A DNA stretch of 64,000 nucleotides from an uncultured Muribaculaceae bacterium (lineage in GTDB: Bacteria > Bacteroidota > Bacteroidia > Bacteroidales > Muribaculaceae). Every line of letters begins with the position of its first letter. The stretch's first letter is position 1. The stretch is from contig CAJUFH010000004.1 in assembly GCA_910585755.1 (NCBI GenBank), positions 1-64,000 of the forward strand. The letters are read 5' to 3'. Below are positions 35,073 to 43,431 of the stretch, piece by piece. Under the pieces are notes generated by a model. That model searched no databases. It was given only the letters and a program-made list of their open reading frames with translations, and was not told where the DNA came from. The position numbers were made by a program, and so were the translations under genes.

Positions 35073-35663
35073 TCAGCGGGTCAGGACGATGTTTTTGTCC
35101 TGGGCGATGCGGCGCATGTTGAGGACGGCGTAGCGCATGCGGCCCAGGGCGGTGTTGATGCTGACGCCGGTAGCCTCGGCGATTTCCTTGAACGACATGT
35201 TGCGGTAGAAGCGCATATCGAGCACCTCGCGCTGCGCTTCTGGAAGGGAGTCCATGATGCGGCGCACGTCGGTGTGGATCTGGGAGGTGACGAGTATGTC
35301 CTCGATGTTCTCCTCGGAAAGGTCGCGGCGGTTGAGCACATCGGTCTCCTCCTGGTCGGCCGACATGGTGTTCTCGCTCTTTTCCTGGCGGAAGAAGTCG
35401 ATGATGATGTTGTGGGCGATTCGCATGAGCCACGCCGAGAATTTGCCGGACTCGGTGTAACGGCCCTGCTTGATGGTTGTGATTGCCTTGACGAATGTCT
35501 CCTGGAAGATGTCGTCGGCGATGTCTTTGTTTTTAACGATGTTTAAAATATAGGTGAAGACTCTCTGCTGGTGACGCTTGAGAAGCGTGTCGAAGGCGGT
35601 GTTGTCTCCGTTGAAGAAAGCGGTTACCAACTTTTCGTCGGTGAGCCGGGAAAGATTTTGCAT
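35073..35663 (-). CDS. ECF-type RNA polymerase sigma factor
   Basis: Sigma-70 family factor of 196 residues. Region 2 (about 20-90) includes DIADDIFQETFVKAITTI and WLMRIAHNIIIDFFRQ. Region 4 (about 130-185) includes REVLDMRFYRNMSFKEIAEATGVSINTALGRMRYA. No anti-sigma gene is next to it. It has its own promoter (35784-35815) read by the primary sigma factor. The regulon cannot be predicted from here. Single-copy ECF factors of this type are common in Bacteroidales cores. Confidence 0.94.
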   Translation of the reverse strand: MQNLSRLTDEKLVTAFFNGDNTAFDTLLKRHQQRVFTYILNIVKNKDIADDIFQETFVKAITTIKQGRYTESGKFSAWLMRIAHNIIIDFFRQEKSENTMSADQEETDVLNRRDLSEENIEDILVTSQIHTDVRRIMDSLPEAQREVLDMRFYRNMSFKEIAEATGVSINTALGRMRYAVLNMRRIAQDKNIVLTR

Positions 35664-35783
35664 TATCGTCAGTAGTTTAGATTAAGTAGAAATTCAATCT
35701 ATAGGCTGATAATTTTTAGTTGGAAGATAAGTTTTTAGTTGACGATTGGCTGTTGTTGCTGATTCACTATGTTTTCTGTATCG

Positions 35784-35815
35784 CAAAATTACGAAATAGG
35801 AACGTAACTGCCAAA
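35784..35815 (-). promoter_or_regulatory. Promoter of the ECF sigma gene
   Basis: On the minus strand TTTG (35815-35812) and TAATTTTG (35791-35784) are 20 nt apart, a near-exact Bacteroidetes promoter. The leader to the ATG is about 115 nt. Confidence 0.8.
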
Positions 35816-36021
35816 TAAATTTCCACCTCGTTATGATTTTTTTGCTAATACGGGGGCAATAATCGTTTCCGTTAAGCGTTGACAACTAACCGCTGTGTCC
35901 TTGTAAGGGATTTTCACAGTCCGGCAATTCGGCGGGGCGTTTTTTCGCGGATGGCGGGGCAATATTCCGCCTTTTCGGGCGTTATAAAGATGTATCCAAA
36001 ATCAACTAACATAGCGTGCCT

Positions 36022-36210
36022 ATGAAAAATGATTCTACCCATCTAATCCCTTCCTCTTCATCCGCAATGAATCACGCTTGTCTGCACGGGCGCCGCTCGT
36101 CGGCCGCCGCGCCGCGCCGCGTCACGATCGCCGCGATACGCCAGTTCGCCCGCTCTTACTCGTGCGCCGCGACCCTTCCCCCCTCCCTGGGGTGCTTCGT
36201 CGCCAACTAA
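36022..36210 (+). CDS. Candidate small protein (62 residues) in its own transcription unit
   Basis: An open frame of 62 residues in the 814-bp gap between the sigma factor and the M6 peptidase. The ATG at 36022 is used; a GTG at 36016 is possible. The C-terminal half (AAIRQFARSYSC to SLGCFVAN) has a pattern I associate, only from memory, with short uncharacterised Bacteroidales proteins. A strong hairpin terminator lies 62 bp after the stop (36273-36307), which supports a real short transcript. There is no signal peptide or membrane span; the protein is basic. Function unknown. It could instead be an RNA gene or a chance frame in G+C-rich DNA. Confidence 0.55.
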   Translation: MKNDSTHLIPSSSSAMNHACLHGRRSSAAAPRRVTIAAIRQFARSYSCAATLPPSLGCFVAN

Positions 36211-36272
36211 CCGCCGTCAGGCCGCACCAAAATTCATCACTGAAAGGATATTGGGCCGCGAAGCCCCGTAGC

Positions 36273-36307
36273 GCCGTGAAACGCAATCGCGTTTCACGGC
36301 GTTTTCG
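36273..36307 (+). terminator. Intrinsic terminator after the small-protein gene
   Basis: A perfect 12-bp stem (36273-36284 with 36289-36300, loop AATC) is followed by GTTTTCG. It ends whatever transcript begins near 36000. The remaining DNA to 36477 is A+T-rich and probably carries the M6 peptidase promoter. Confidence 0.85.
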
Positions 36308-36477
36308 TTCGCTGAGAAACCCTTTTTGTTGAATAATATTCGGTATATGCGGTTTTTTCAGTAAGTTCGCGATGAGATTAAACAAAACCTAAAACCTGGG
36401 GTCTCATATTAAGAGTCCGCCTCGCGGGCTTTCATCACATTGTCCCCGGAAAATAATACCATACGCGAAAGAATCAT

Positions 36478-38865
36478 ATGAAGAGAATCCTTTTTGCGGC
36501 CCTGGCCGCTGCCGTTTCGTCGGTGGCGGCTTATGCCGTGCCCGCCAAGCCGGGTTTGAAGAAGACTGTGACCGGCCCTGACGGTGCGAAAATCGAGGTG
36601 TCGGTGGTTGGTGACGAGAATTTCCACTATTTCGTGGCCCCTGATGGTCGTCCGATGACAGTTGCGGCTGACGGAAGTTATGAATATACTACACCGGAAA
36701 CGGTCAACGCAGCGGCCAAGGCTCGCAAAAGCGCGCGCCGCGGGGCGGCCAGCCGCGCCGCGTCCGACCACAACGTCTCGCAGGTCCCCCATATCGGTTC
36801 GCCGCGGGTTCCGATTATCCTTGTGGACTATACCGATACAAAGTTTCTCGACGGGAACAACGCCAACGCTACCTTCCGTAAGTTTTTCAGCGAGGGGGAG
36901 AAGAGCGCCTACCAGTATTTCGCGGACCAGTCGAACGGACGCTTCACTCCTCAGTTTGATGTCTACGGCCCGTACCATCTGAAGAATAACCGCAGATATT
37001 ATGGCGGTAATTCTGGTGACAACGACTTGCGGCCCGGCACTATGGTCGCCGAGGCCTGCATCGGTCTCGACAGCGAGATAGACTTCTCGCTTTACGACAA
37101 CAACGGCGACGGAGAGTGCGACGTCGTGATCGTGCTTTATGCCGGGGTGGGCGAGGCCTCTTCCGATGTCGCCGAATCCGTCTGGCCGCACCAGTGGGAT
37201 CTTGGTTCGTCGGACTATGGCCGCGACCCGCGTCTCGACGGCGTGACGGTCAGCAAATACGCCGCTTTCAACGAGGTCCATGGCGACTATCAGTCGCAGA
37301 TTGACGGCATAGGGACTTTCTGCCACGAGTTCTCCCACTGCCTCGGGCTCCCCGACTTCTACGATACGCAGTACGGCGGCCATTTCGGCATGGGCCCCTG
37401 GTCGCTGATGGACTATGGCTCCTATAACGACGACACCTATACCCCGATCGGCTATTCGGCGTATGAGAAATGGTTTATGGGGTGGATTGACGATATTCCG
37501 GAGCCTACACCCGGGACAACCGTCACTATGCCGGTGTTCAACCAGAAAAACGCCGCTACCGATGTCGCCTATCGCCTGGTGAACCCATCGAATGACAACG
37601 AGTATTATGTCCTGGAAAACCGCGCCAAGCAGGGGTGGGACTCCGCGATAGAGGCCGAAGGGCTGATGATTTACCACGTCACCTATGACGCATACCGCTG
37701 GAATCAGAACTGCGTGAATGATTATTCACCTGAATGTATGGCGATTGTCGCCGCCGACAACCAGCGCACCGATAATTCGGTCGCGGGAGACCTGTTCCCA
37801 TACCGCACGGTTGACTCGTTTACCGCGACATCGCGCCCCGCAGCGACCCTTAACAGCGGTGCGAAGACCCTCGACAAGCCGGTTACCGACATCAAGCGCG
37901 GAACCGACGGCGTGGTGACTTTCCGCTATATGGCCGATGCGCTTCCCCCTCTTGACGCTCCCGACTTCGGCGAGAACCTTCCTACCGCCGAGGAGCTTAT
38001 GGCTGCTTCTGACGGATTTACGGCCAAATGGCCCGCGGTGGATGCCGGATTCGGCGTGACATACACGCTCGACATACGCCCCCACAGTTTCTCGAACGCG
38101 ACGCTCGTGCTCGACGAGGACTGCACCGACGGCGAAACATCCTGGACCACCGACGGATATGTGGCGGCTGACGGTAACGTCGTGCGCCTCGGTTCCAGCA
38201 ACCGTACCGGCTCGATGACTTCCCCTAACTTCACCGTGGCTTCCGGCGAGGGGATAACTGTTTTCGTCAGCGCCGCTTATTATAACAACGACGGCTCCTC
38301 GCTTGACGTTGATATTCTAACGGCCGGAGGCAGCGTCGCAGCTACCAATAGCATCGACCTCTCTTCCGATTACGTGACCTATGCTGTGAAATTCCCGCAG
38401 GTGGCCGACGGCACATACAAGGTATGCCTCCAGACTACCGCCAAGAAGAAGCGCGTAATGCTCGAATGGGCCAAGGTCTTTGACGGCGATGCGGACGACC
38501 CTGAAGCCGCTCCCTCCCGCGCTGCGGCTGACAAGCCGGTTAATCCCGCGACCGAAAGCCGCCAGATTGCCGGCATAAGCGGGACAGAATACTGCGTCAC
38601 CGGCCTCACGCCCGGCGGTGTTTACGACTGGAAGGTAAAGGCTTGCGCCGTCAATCCCGACGATGCCGCTGATTCGGCCTGGTCGAAGACAGTTACCGTC
38701 GAGCTTCCGCTGACCTCCTCCATCGGCGCGATTAACGCCGCTGACCCTGCGGCCGCTCCCGTTGAGTACTTCGACCTCTCCGGCCGCCGCCTGACCGCTC
38801 CCGCCTCCTCCGGCCTCTACATCGAGCGCCGCGGCTCGACCGTCACCAAGCGCGCCGCCCGCTAA
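36478..38865 (+). CDS. M6 family metallopeptidase (immune inhibitor A-like), exported
   Basis: Exported zinc peptidase of 795 residues. A signal peptide (residues 1-22) and an N-terminal propeptide-like region (VSVVGDENFHYFVAPDGRPM) are followed by the M6 catalytic domain (about 95-390). Its zinc motif HEFSHCLGLPDFYD has ligands His283 and His287 and catalytic Glu284, and GMGPWSLMDYGSYN is the Met-turn. An EF-hand-like DNNGDGECD precedes it. Beta-sandwich domains with a carbohydrate-binding-like fold follow (about 500-680), then an FN3-like segment. The tail EYFDLSGRRLTA, SGLYIERRG, VTKRAAR resembles those of other secreted proteins here. Substrates are unknown; host or dietary protein is plausible. 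Confidence 0.92.
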   Translation: MKRILFAALAAAVSSVAAYAVPAKPGLKKTVTGPDGAKIEVSVVGDENFHYFVAPDGRPMTVAADGSYEYTTPETVNAAAKARKSARRGAASRAASDHNVSQVPHIGSPRVPIILVDYTDTKFLDGNNANATFRKFFSEGEKSAYQYFADQSNGRFTPQFDVYGPYHLKNNRRYYGGNSGDNDLRPGTMVAEACIGLDSEIDFSLYDNNGDGECDVVIVLYAGVGEASSDVAESVWPHQWDLGSSDYGRDPRLDGVTVSKYAAFNEVHGDYQSQIDGIGTFCHEFSHCLGLPDFYDTQYGGHFGMGPWSLMDYGSYNDDTYTPIGYSAYEKWFMGWIDDIPEPTPGTTVTMPVFNQKNAATDVAYRLVNPSNDNEYYVLENRAKQGWDSAIEAEGLMIYHVTYDAYRWNQNCVNDYSPECMAIVAADNQRTDNSVAGDLFPYRTVDSFTATSRPAATLNSGAKTLDKPVTDIKRGTDGVVTFRYMADALPPLDAPDFGENLPTAEELMAASDGFTAKWPAVDAGFGVTYTLDIRPHSFSNATLVLDEDCTDGETSWTTDGYVAADGNVVRLGSSNRTGSMTSPNFTVASGEGITVFVSAAYYNNDGSSLDVDILTAGGSVAATNSIDLSSDYVTYAVKFPQVADGTYKVCLQTTAKKKRVMLEWAKVFDGDADDPEAAPSRAAADKPVNPATESRQIAGISGTEYCVTGLTPGGVYDWKVKACAVNPDDAADSAWSKTVTVELPLTSSIGAINAADPAAAPVEYFDLSGRRLTAPASSGLYIERRGSTVTKRAAR

Positions 38866-38878
38866 TCCTGGCCCTTTC

Positions 38879-38987
38879 GCCTCTTTGCTCCTTCGCTCGG
38901 CTTACGCCTCGCGCACCTCTCAGCTCCCGTTTTTTGCTCCGCACAATTGGTGCGCGAGGCGTAAGCCGAGCGAAGGAGCAAAGAGGC
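38879..38987. repeat. Perfect 39-bp inverted repeat beside the RAYT gene
   Basis: Arms 38879-38917 and 38949-38987 are exact reverse complements over 39 bp, with a 31-bp loop (the left arm begins GCCTCTTTGCTCCTTCGC). The element starts 13 bp after the M6 stop and ends 53 bp before the RAYT ATG. It could act as a terminator, but its length and perfection suggest recent origin or ongoing maintenance as a mobile REP-like hairpin. I did not find the same sequence elsewhere in the window. Confidence 0.95.
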
Positions 38988-39040
38988 AAGGAAAAGAGGC
39001 TGAAAATAAAAGCAATATAAACCCTGGAAAAACTTCCTCG

Positions 39041-40054
39041 ATGCTTACCGCCGACTCTCCCCGCAACACGAGGCTTCAAAACTGCCCCTGGCTCAGAACC
39101 GAGCCGAAGAGGCGCCAGACCAGGAGGGCCTATGGCCACGACTACCAAGCACCGGGAGTCTATATGATTACTATGACAGCGGAGGGCCACCGCCCTCCGC
39201 TGTCTTCTATTTCCCGAAGCGCTGATGGCAAGCCGCAGGTTGAGCTTACTCCCCTTGGAGCGCTTATCTGTGATGCCATAACCGGGATTACCCGCCATAC
39301 CCCGAGCCTCGAAGTCCGCGCCTCGGTAATCATGCCGGACCATATACACCTCCTCATATGGGTACGGGAGCGCCTGGAGCGCGACCTGGGGCAATATCTC
39401 GCGGGATTCAAGGCCGCCTGTTCAAAACTTTTGCGCGAGGCCCGCGGTCTCGGCCCCGACGAGCCGCTGGAACCGCTGTTTCTCCCGGGCTTCCACGACC
39501 GCCTGATCCGCGACAGCGGCCAGTACGACACCTGCGCCCGGTATATAGCCGACAATCCCCGCCGGCTGTTGGTCAGACGGGAGCGCCCCGACCTGTTCCG
39601 CCGTTACAACCGGCTGACAATTTGCGGTCACGATTACGCCGCTTACGGGAATATCTTCCTGTTGAGGAATTTCGACAAGCGATGCGTGATGATTCACCGC
39701 GCCGATACCGCCGCTGACAAGGCCCGGCAGCGGGCCGAATGGATTTGGTGCGCCGCCAACGGGGGAGTGCTTGTATCCCCCTTTATCTCGAAAGAGGAGA
39801 AAGCCGTCCGCGACGAGGCGCTCTCTGTCGGCGGAAACATTATCACCCTCCGCTACGATGGTTTCCCGGAGCGATTCAAGCCGTCGGCGGCTGAGTTCGT
39901 GCTTTGCTCCGAAGGCCGATTGCTGCTGCTCGCTCCCTGGCCGGAAAACAGCGCACAGGTGCAACTTTCCCGTTCCGTCTCACTGCGTATGAACGCGCTC
40001 GCCCAGCGAATCGCGGCTATGGGTTACGATGAGCAGATGACGCTTCGCCGATGA
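39041..40054 (+). CDS. REP-associated tyrosine transposase (RAYT, Y1_Tnp) with extra C-terminal domain
   Basis: Protein of 337 residues. The N-terminal 180 residues form a Y1/HUH single-strand endonuclease of the RAYT group. MPDHIHLLIW holds the HUH histidines His101 and His103, and ARYIADNPRRLL holds Tyr168, the position of the nucleophile in E. coli TnpA-REP. The catalytic set appears complete. Residues about 185-337 form a second domain: GHDYAAYGNIFLL, then LVSPFISKEEKAVRDEAL, FKPSAAEF and EGRLLLLAPW, resembling the Rossmann-like fold of DprA/LOG proteins. The ATG at 39041 is chosen because the longer frame would run into the 39-bp inverted repeat. The 3' end overlaps the convergent WbqC gene by 38 bp. 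RAYTs are usually single-copy domesticated genes tied to REP repeats. Confidence 0.88.
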   Translation: MLTADSPRNTRLQNCPWLRTEPKRRQTRRAYGHDYQAPGVYMITMTAEGHRPPLSSISRSADGKPQVELTPLGALICDAITGITRHTPSLEVRASVIMPDHIHLLIWVRERLERDLGQYLAGFKAACSKLLREARGLGPDEPLEPLFLPGFHDRLIRDSGQYDTCARYIADNPRRLLVRRERPDLFRRYNRLTICGHDYAAYGNIFLLRNFDKRCVMIHRADTAADKARQRAEWIWCAANGGVLVSPFISKEEKAVRDEALSVGGNIITLRYDGFPERFKPSAAEFVLCSEGRLLLLAPWPENSAQVQLSRSVSLRMNALAQRIAAMGYDEQMTLRR

Positions 40055-40742
40055 CCCGGCGGAGGTAGAGGGGGGATTCGGGGCCGAGGTTGAAGAGGAG
40101 GTCGAGGGCCGAGAGGTTTGGGAGGTAGCCGAAGCGGTCGGCACGCACCTGGTAATAGGGGGTGGCGGCTATGGCGGCTTCGAGGGGATTGTCGAGGAGG
40201 TTAAGCTGTTTTTTGTCCTGTTGGTCGGTGATTGGTTCCTCGGTATAGCTGACGATTGTCTCGATGCCGAGGAGGGGGCGGAGTGTCTCGTCGATGCGGC
40301 GGTCGAGGGTCGCGATTGTGGGTGTATCCGGATTGGCAGGGCCGTTCCCGGCCTCGGAAGAGGAAACTTCGGGAATAAGCGGGAGGATTTCGTCGGCGTA
40401 GTATTCAAAGAAGGGGGTGCGACCGTAGGCCGATTCGAGGGTGACGCGGTGGATGTGCCACCAGCGGCCATGGCCGCTCAGGGGGACGTCGGCCCAGCGG
40501 GCCATGCGCAGGCCGTGGGGCTTGCCGACAGCCGCCGTAAGGCTTACCGGGCCGTGGGTGTCGGCGATGTCGCACCGGTGGACCGCTTTCTGACGCTTGT
40601 CATAGAGGGTGCCGAGGCAGACGGTGGCCTCGGGATATGCCGCCATGAGGGCGTAATAGGCGATCGAGCCGAAATAACGCGGCGGAAGCATGATGCTTCC
40701 GCCGCTGTGTATCGCGAGATGATTCATCTTCCGAACAGTCAT
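40017..40742 (-). CDS. WbqC-like family protein
   Basis: Cytoplasmic protein of 241 residues of the WbqC family, whose members occur in polysaccharide and other loci but have no firm function. The opening (LPPRYFGSIAYYALMA) and the middle (KAVHRCDIADTHGPVSLTAAV, WWHIHRVTLESAYGRTPFFEYY) fit the family. Its start overlaps the lepB stop by 4 bp (40739-40742), so it is coupled to lepB, an arrangement often seen in Bacteroidales. The 3' end overlaps the RAYT gene on the other strand. Confidence 0.85.
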   Translation of the reverse strand: MTVRKMNHLAIHSGGSIMLPPRYFGSIAYYALMAAYPEATVCLGTLYDKRQKAVHRCDIADTHGPVSLTAAVGKPHGLRMARWADVPLSGHGRWWHIHRVTLESAYGRTPFFEYYADEILPLIPEVSSSEAGNGPANPDTPTIATLDRRIDETLRPLLGIETIVSYTEEPITDQQDKKQLNLLDNPLEAAIAATPYYQVRADRFGYLPNLSALDLLFNLGPESPLYLRRVIGEASSAHRNP

Positions 40743-42190
40743 TTGTCGGGGTTCGCGTCGCGGAACACGCGGTTCCAGCGTATGCCGCCGTCGAAGATAC
40801 CCTTGTCTTTGTCGAACGAAATCAGCACGCGCCAGGGGGTGCCGACAATGTGGTCCTCTGGCACGAAGCCCCAGTAGCGCGAATCGAGGGAGTTGTCTCG
40901 GTTGTCACCCATCATGAAGTAATAGTCCATCTTGAAGGCGTAGTAGTCCCGGGGCTTGCCGTCGATATACAGCTTGCCGTCGCGGAACTCCGCTGTCGGG
41001 TTATCTTCGTAGACCCGGATGCAGCGGCCGTAAATGTTCCAGGCAGCCTGGTCCATCTTCAGCGCTGTGCCTTTCTTTGGAATCCACAGGCCGCTATCGC
41101 CGCCGTAGTCCGCCCTGGTCCAGTCAGCCGATACCCCTTCGGGGAAGAGGCTGAGGACGGTTTCGGGCTGCGGCTCGTCCTTCATCAGCTTGGCGAAGCG
41201 TCCCGACTGCTCCATCTCTTTTACCATCGTGTCGGTAAGGGGGGAGATATACACGCGGGGCACGGAGCCATTGTCGTTTACCTTGAATCCGAGGGATATA
41301 AGCCCGGGGATGTCGGCGGGGGAAACGTCGATCGCGTGGCGGTCGTCGACGGCGATTCCGAGCGCTTCAAACTCCTCGTCGGTGAGGGGAGCGCCGTTTA
41401 CCTGGTAGAAGTAGTTGAACTGGGCGTCGGCCGGGGTGGGCATCGCTTCGCCGTCGATATAGATGATGCCGTCGGCAATCCTGATGCGCTGGCCGGGAAG
41501 CCCGACGCAGCGCTTGACGTAGTTCTCGCGGCGGTCGACAGGGCGGTAGATCTGCTCGCCGAAAGTCGCCTTGTCGCCCAGGACGCGGTCGCGGCCGTGC
41601 ATCGATACCAGGGAGTAGTAGTCGGGGTTGGTGACCTTCGACATGACGGTGTCTCCGGCGGGGAAGTTGAACACGACTATGTCGCCCCATTCAACGTCGC
41701 GCTGCCCCTTGAGGCGCTTGTAGCCGACCGAGGGATGGTCAAGGTAGCTCTTTCCAAGTCCGAAGGGCATCTCGTTGTGGACCAGCGGGAAGTAAACCGG
41801 GGTCATCGGGACGCGGGGTCCGTAGACTGTCTTGTTGACAAACAGGTAGTCGCCGGTCAGGAGGGTTTTCTCAAGCGACGAGGAGGGTATCTGGTAGTTC
41901 TGGCCCAGGAAGGCGAACACGAAGTAAACCAGCACCAGGGCGTAGACGATGGCGTCGACCCACGACATTACGCTCCTGACAGTCTTGTTTTTCGACTTTT
42001 TCCACCAGGTGAAGGGGATGTAGCCGGTTATGTAGATGTCGAAAAGGAGTATGCCGCCGAGGAGCAGCCACCAGTTGCCCATCCAGGCAACCCACAGAAT
42101 GTAGAGCAACATCACCAGTCCGAACCTTACCCATCGGGTAGGGCGGTTCTCGCTGACGCGGCGGAGGAAGTCTTCTTTATTGAAAGTCAT
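40739..42190 (-). CDS. lepB: Signal peptidase I, long Bacteroidetes form
   Basis: Inner-membrane serine peptidase of 483 residues that removes signal peptides. Hydrophobic segments at about 22-36, 38-55 and 80-96 precede the catalytic core. IPSSSLEKTLLTGDYLFVNK holds nucleophile Ser105 and ENYVKRCVGLPGQ holds general base Lys226. The late GDNRDNSLDSRYWGFVP motif is intact. A long insertion (about 230-400) between these boxes is typical of Bacteroidetes. It lies 27 bp after dapB and is coupled to the WbqC gene. Confidence 0.95.
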   Translation of the reverse strand: MTFNKEDFLRRVSENRPTRWVRFGLVMLLYILWVAWMGNWWLLLGGILLFDIYITGYIPFTWWKKSKNKTVRSVMSWVDAIVYALVLVYFVFAFLGQNYQIPSSSLEKTLLTGDYLFVNKTVYGPRVPMTPVYFPLVHNEMPFGLGKSYLDHPSVGYKRLKGQRDVEWGDIVVFNFPAGDTVMSKVTNPDYYSLVSMHGRDRVLGDKATFGEQIYRPVDRRENYVKRCVGLPGQRIRIADGIIYIDGEAMPTPADAQFNYFYQVNGAPLTDEEFEALGIAVDDRHAIDVSPADIPGLISLGFKVNDNGSVPRVYISPLTDTMVKEMEQSGRFAKLMKDEPQPETVLSLFPEGVSADWTRADYGGDSGLWIPKKGTALKMDQAAWNIYGRCIRVYEDNPTAEFRDGKLYIDGKPRDYYAFKMDYYFMMGDNRDNSLDSRYWGFVPEDHIVGTPWRVLISFDKDKGIFDGGIRWNRVFRDANPDK

Positions 42191-42217
42191 TTCGTTGTAG
42201 TTTCAAAGGATTGGCGC

Positions 42218-42937
42218 TCAGGGAATCATGTCGGCCATCGAGAACAGTCCCGGGCGGCGGTTGGCGGCGAGCCATTCGGCGGCGATTACTGCCCCGAGGG
42301 CGAAGCCGTCGCGCGACTTGGCGCGGTGGGTTATTGAAATTTCGTCTACTGCGCTCTCCCAGGTCGCCGTATGGGTGCCGGGCACCTCCCCGCGGCGCAC
42401 GTGGCTGACAATCAGCTTGCCGGGAAGGTCGCGGGGGTCTTCCGTCCATCCGTCGAGCGCCGGGGTCTCGGCGATGATATTGTCGGCGAGGGTTATGGCT
42501 GTGCCGGAGGGATGGTCGAGCTTGTGGATGTGGTGGGTTTCCTCGACCGACGTGGTGTAGGCGGGATAAGCGCTCATCAGCGCCGCGGCCTGCCGACAAA
42601 TCCGGTTGAAGAGGAAGACCCCGATCGAGAAGTTAGAGGTCCAGAACATCGAAGCCCCGGTCTCGGCGACCAGGCGCTCTACCTCCTCCCGGCGCGCGGT
42701 CCATCCCGTGGTGCCGGATACGAGCGGTTTGCCCGTGGGTAGGATGCGGCGGTAGTTGTCGACCGCCGCGTCGGGGCGGGTGAACTCGATTACCGCGTCG
42801 GCCTCGAGAAATTCCGGCGAGGAGAATTTTTGTTCCTCTCCGGCGTCGATATGGCAGGTGACCTCGTGGCCGCGTCCGATGGCCGCGCGCTCGATGGCGT
42901 GCCCCATCTTTCCGTAACCGACCAGTGCTATCTTCAT
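42218..42937 (-). CDS. dapB: 4-hydroxy-tetrahydrodipicolinate reductase
   Basis: Cytoplasmic enzyme of 239 residues in lysine and diaminopimelate synthesis, supplying peptidoglycan. The dinucleotide-binding start is IALVGYGKMGHAIERAA. VSGTTGWTARRE and the active-site stretch EETHHIHKLDHPSGTA (catalytic His and Lys) are intact. Slightly shorter than E. coli DapB, as usual for Bacteroidales. It is 5 bp after a membrane-protein gene and upstream of lepB. Confidence 0.96.
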   Translation of the reverse strand: MKIALVGYGKMGHAIERAAIGRGHEVTCHIDAGEEQKFSSPEFLEADAVIEFTRPDAAVDNYRRILPTGKPLVSGTTGWTARREEVERLVAETGASMFWTSNFSIGVFLFNRICRQAAALMSAYPAYTTSVEETHHIHKLDHPSGTAITLADNIIAETPALDGWTEDPRDLPGKLIVSHVRRGEVPGTHTATWESAVDEISITHRAKSRDGFALGAVIAAEWLAANRRPGLFSMADMIP

Positions 42938-42942
42938 GTCTC

Positions 42943-43395
42943 TTAATGCTTTTTGTTGTCAGACTCCCCGGCGGCCCGGCGCTGCTCCTTGCGGATGGTC
43001 GAGGGGATTGCCAGCGTTGTGAAAATCAGGAGCGCTCCACCGGCGAGGGTGAAGGCGAAGGAGTCGCGGGTGGTCTGGCCGCTGTAAAAGAGGAAGAAAG
43101 CGGCGACGCAGAAGAAAATCGCGCTCCAGCTCTCGATGCGGTACAGTCGCTTGATGCGGGGATGGGTCCCGGTATAGGGGGTGAAGAACTTCGCCACGAG
43201 GAAGCAGAGGGCGCCTCCGGCGTAGACGTATTTCCACCATCCGAGCGTTCCGTGGAAGAAGCGGAAGTCGAGGAGGGGGAGGAGCACTCCGGCAAATATG
43301 CCGAGGAGCCCGACGGTCGCGAGCACCACGGCCCAGGTAGCCGGCTGACGCCCGGTCAGTTCGTCGAGAGTATAGGTTTTCTGTTGTTCTGGCAT
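42943..43395 (-). CDS. Membrane protein of unknown function, four spans
   Basis: Protein of 150 residues with four hydrophobic segments (about 20-42, 50-68, 88-105, 110-128) and a basic C-terminal tail. The pattern GTLGWWKYVYAGGALCFLVAKFF followed by RLYRIESWSAIFFCVAAFFL recurs in Bacteroidales between a divIC-like gene and dapB. I recognise no named family. It lies 36 bp after the divIC-like gene and 5 bp before dapB, so it is probably part of a cell-envelope operon. Confidence 0.8.
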   Translation of the reverse strand: MPEQQKTYTLDELTGRQPATWAVVLATVGLLGIFAGVLLPLLDFRFFHGTLGWWKYVYAGGALCFLVAKFFTPYTGTHPRIKRLYRIESWSAIFFCVAAFFLFYSGQTTRDSFAFTLAGGALLIFTTLAIPSTIRKEQRRAAGESDNKKH

Positions 43396-43431
43396 AATGT
43401 GAATGGTCGTTTATTGTTGGCTGCTTCGCGG

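Noticed and set aside
38885..39040. Longer N-terminus for the RAYT protein
   Set aside because: It would be translated from inside the 39-bp inverted repeat, is Arg/Ser-rich and unlike other RAYTs; the ATG at 39041 gives a normal start.
40850..42337. 495-codon plus-strand open frame
   Set aside because: Antisense to lepB and dapB with a Val/Gly/Asp-rich translation typical of shadow frames; lepB motifs are intact on the other strand.
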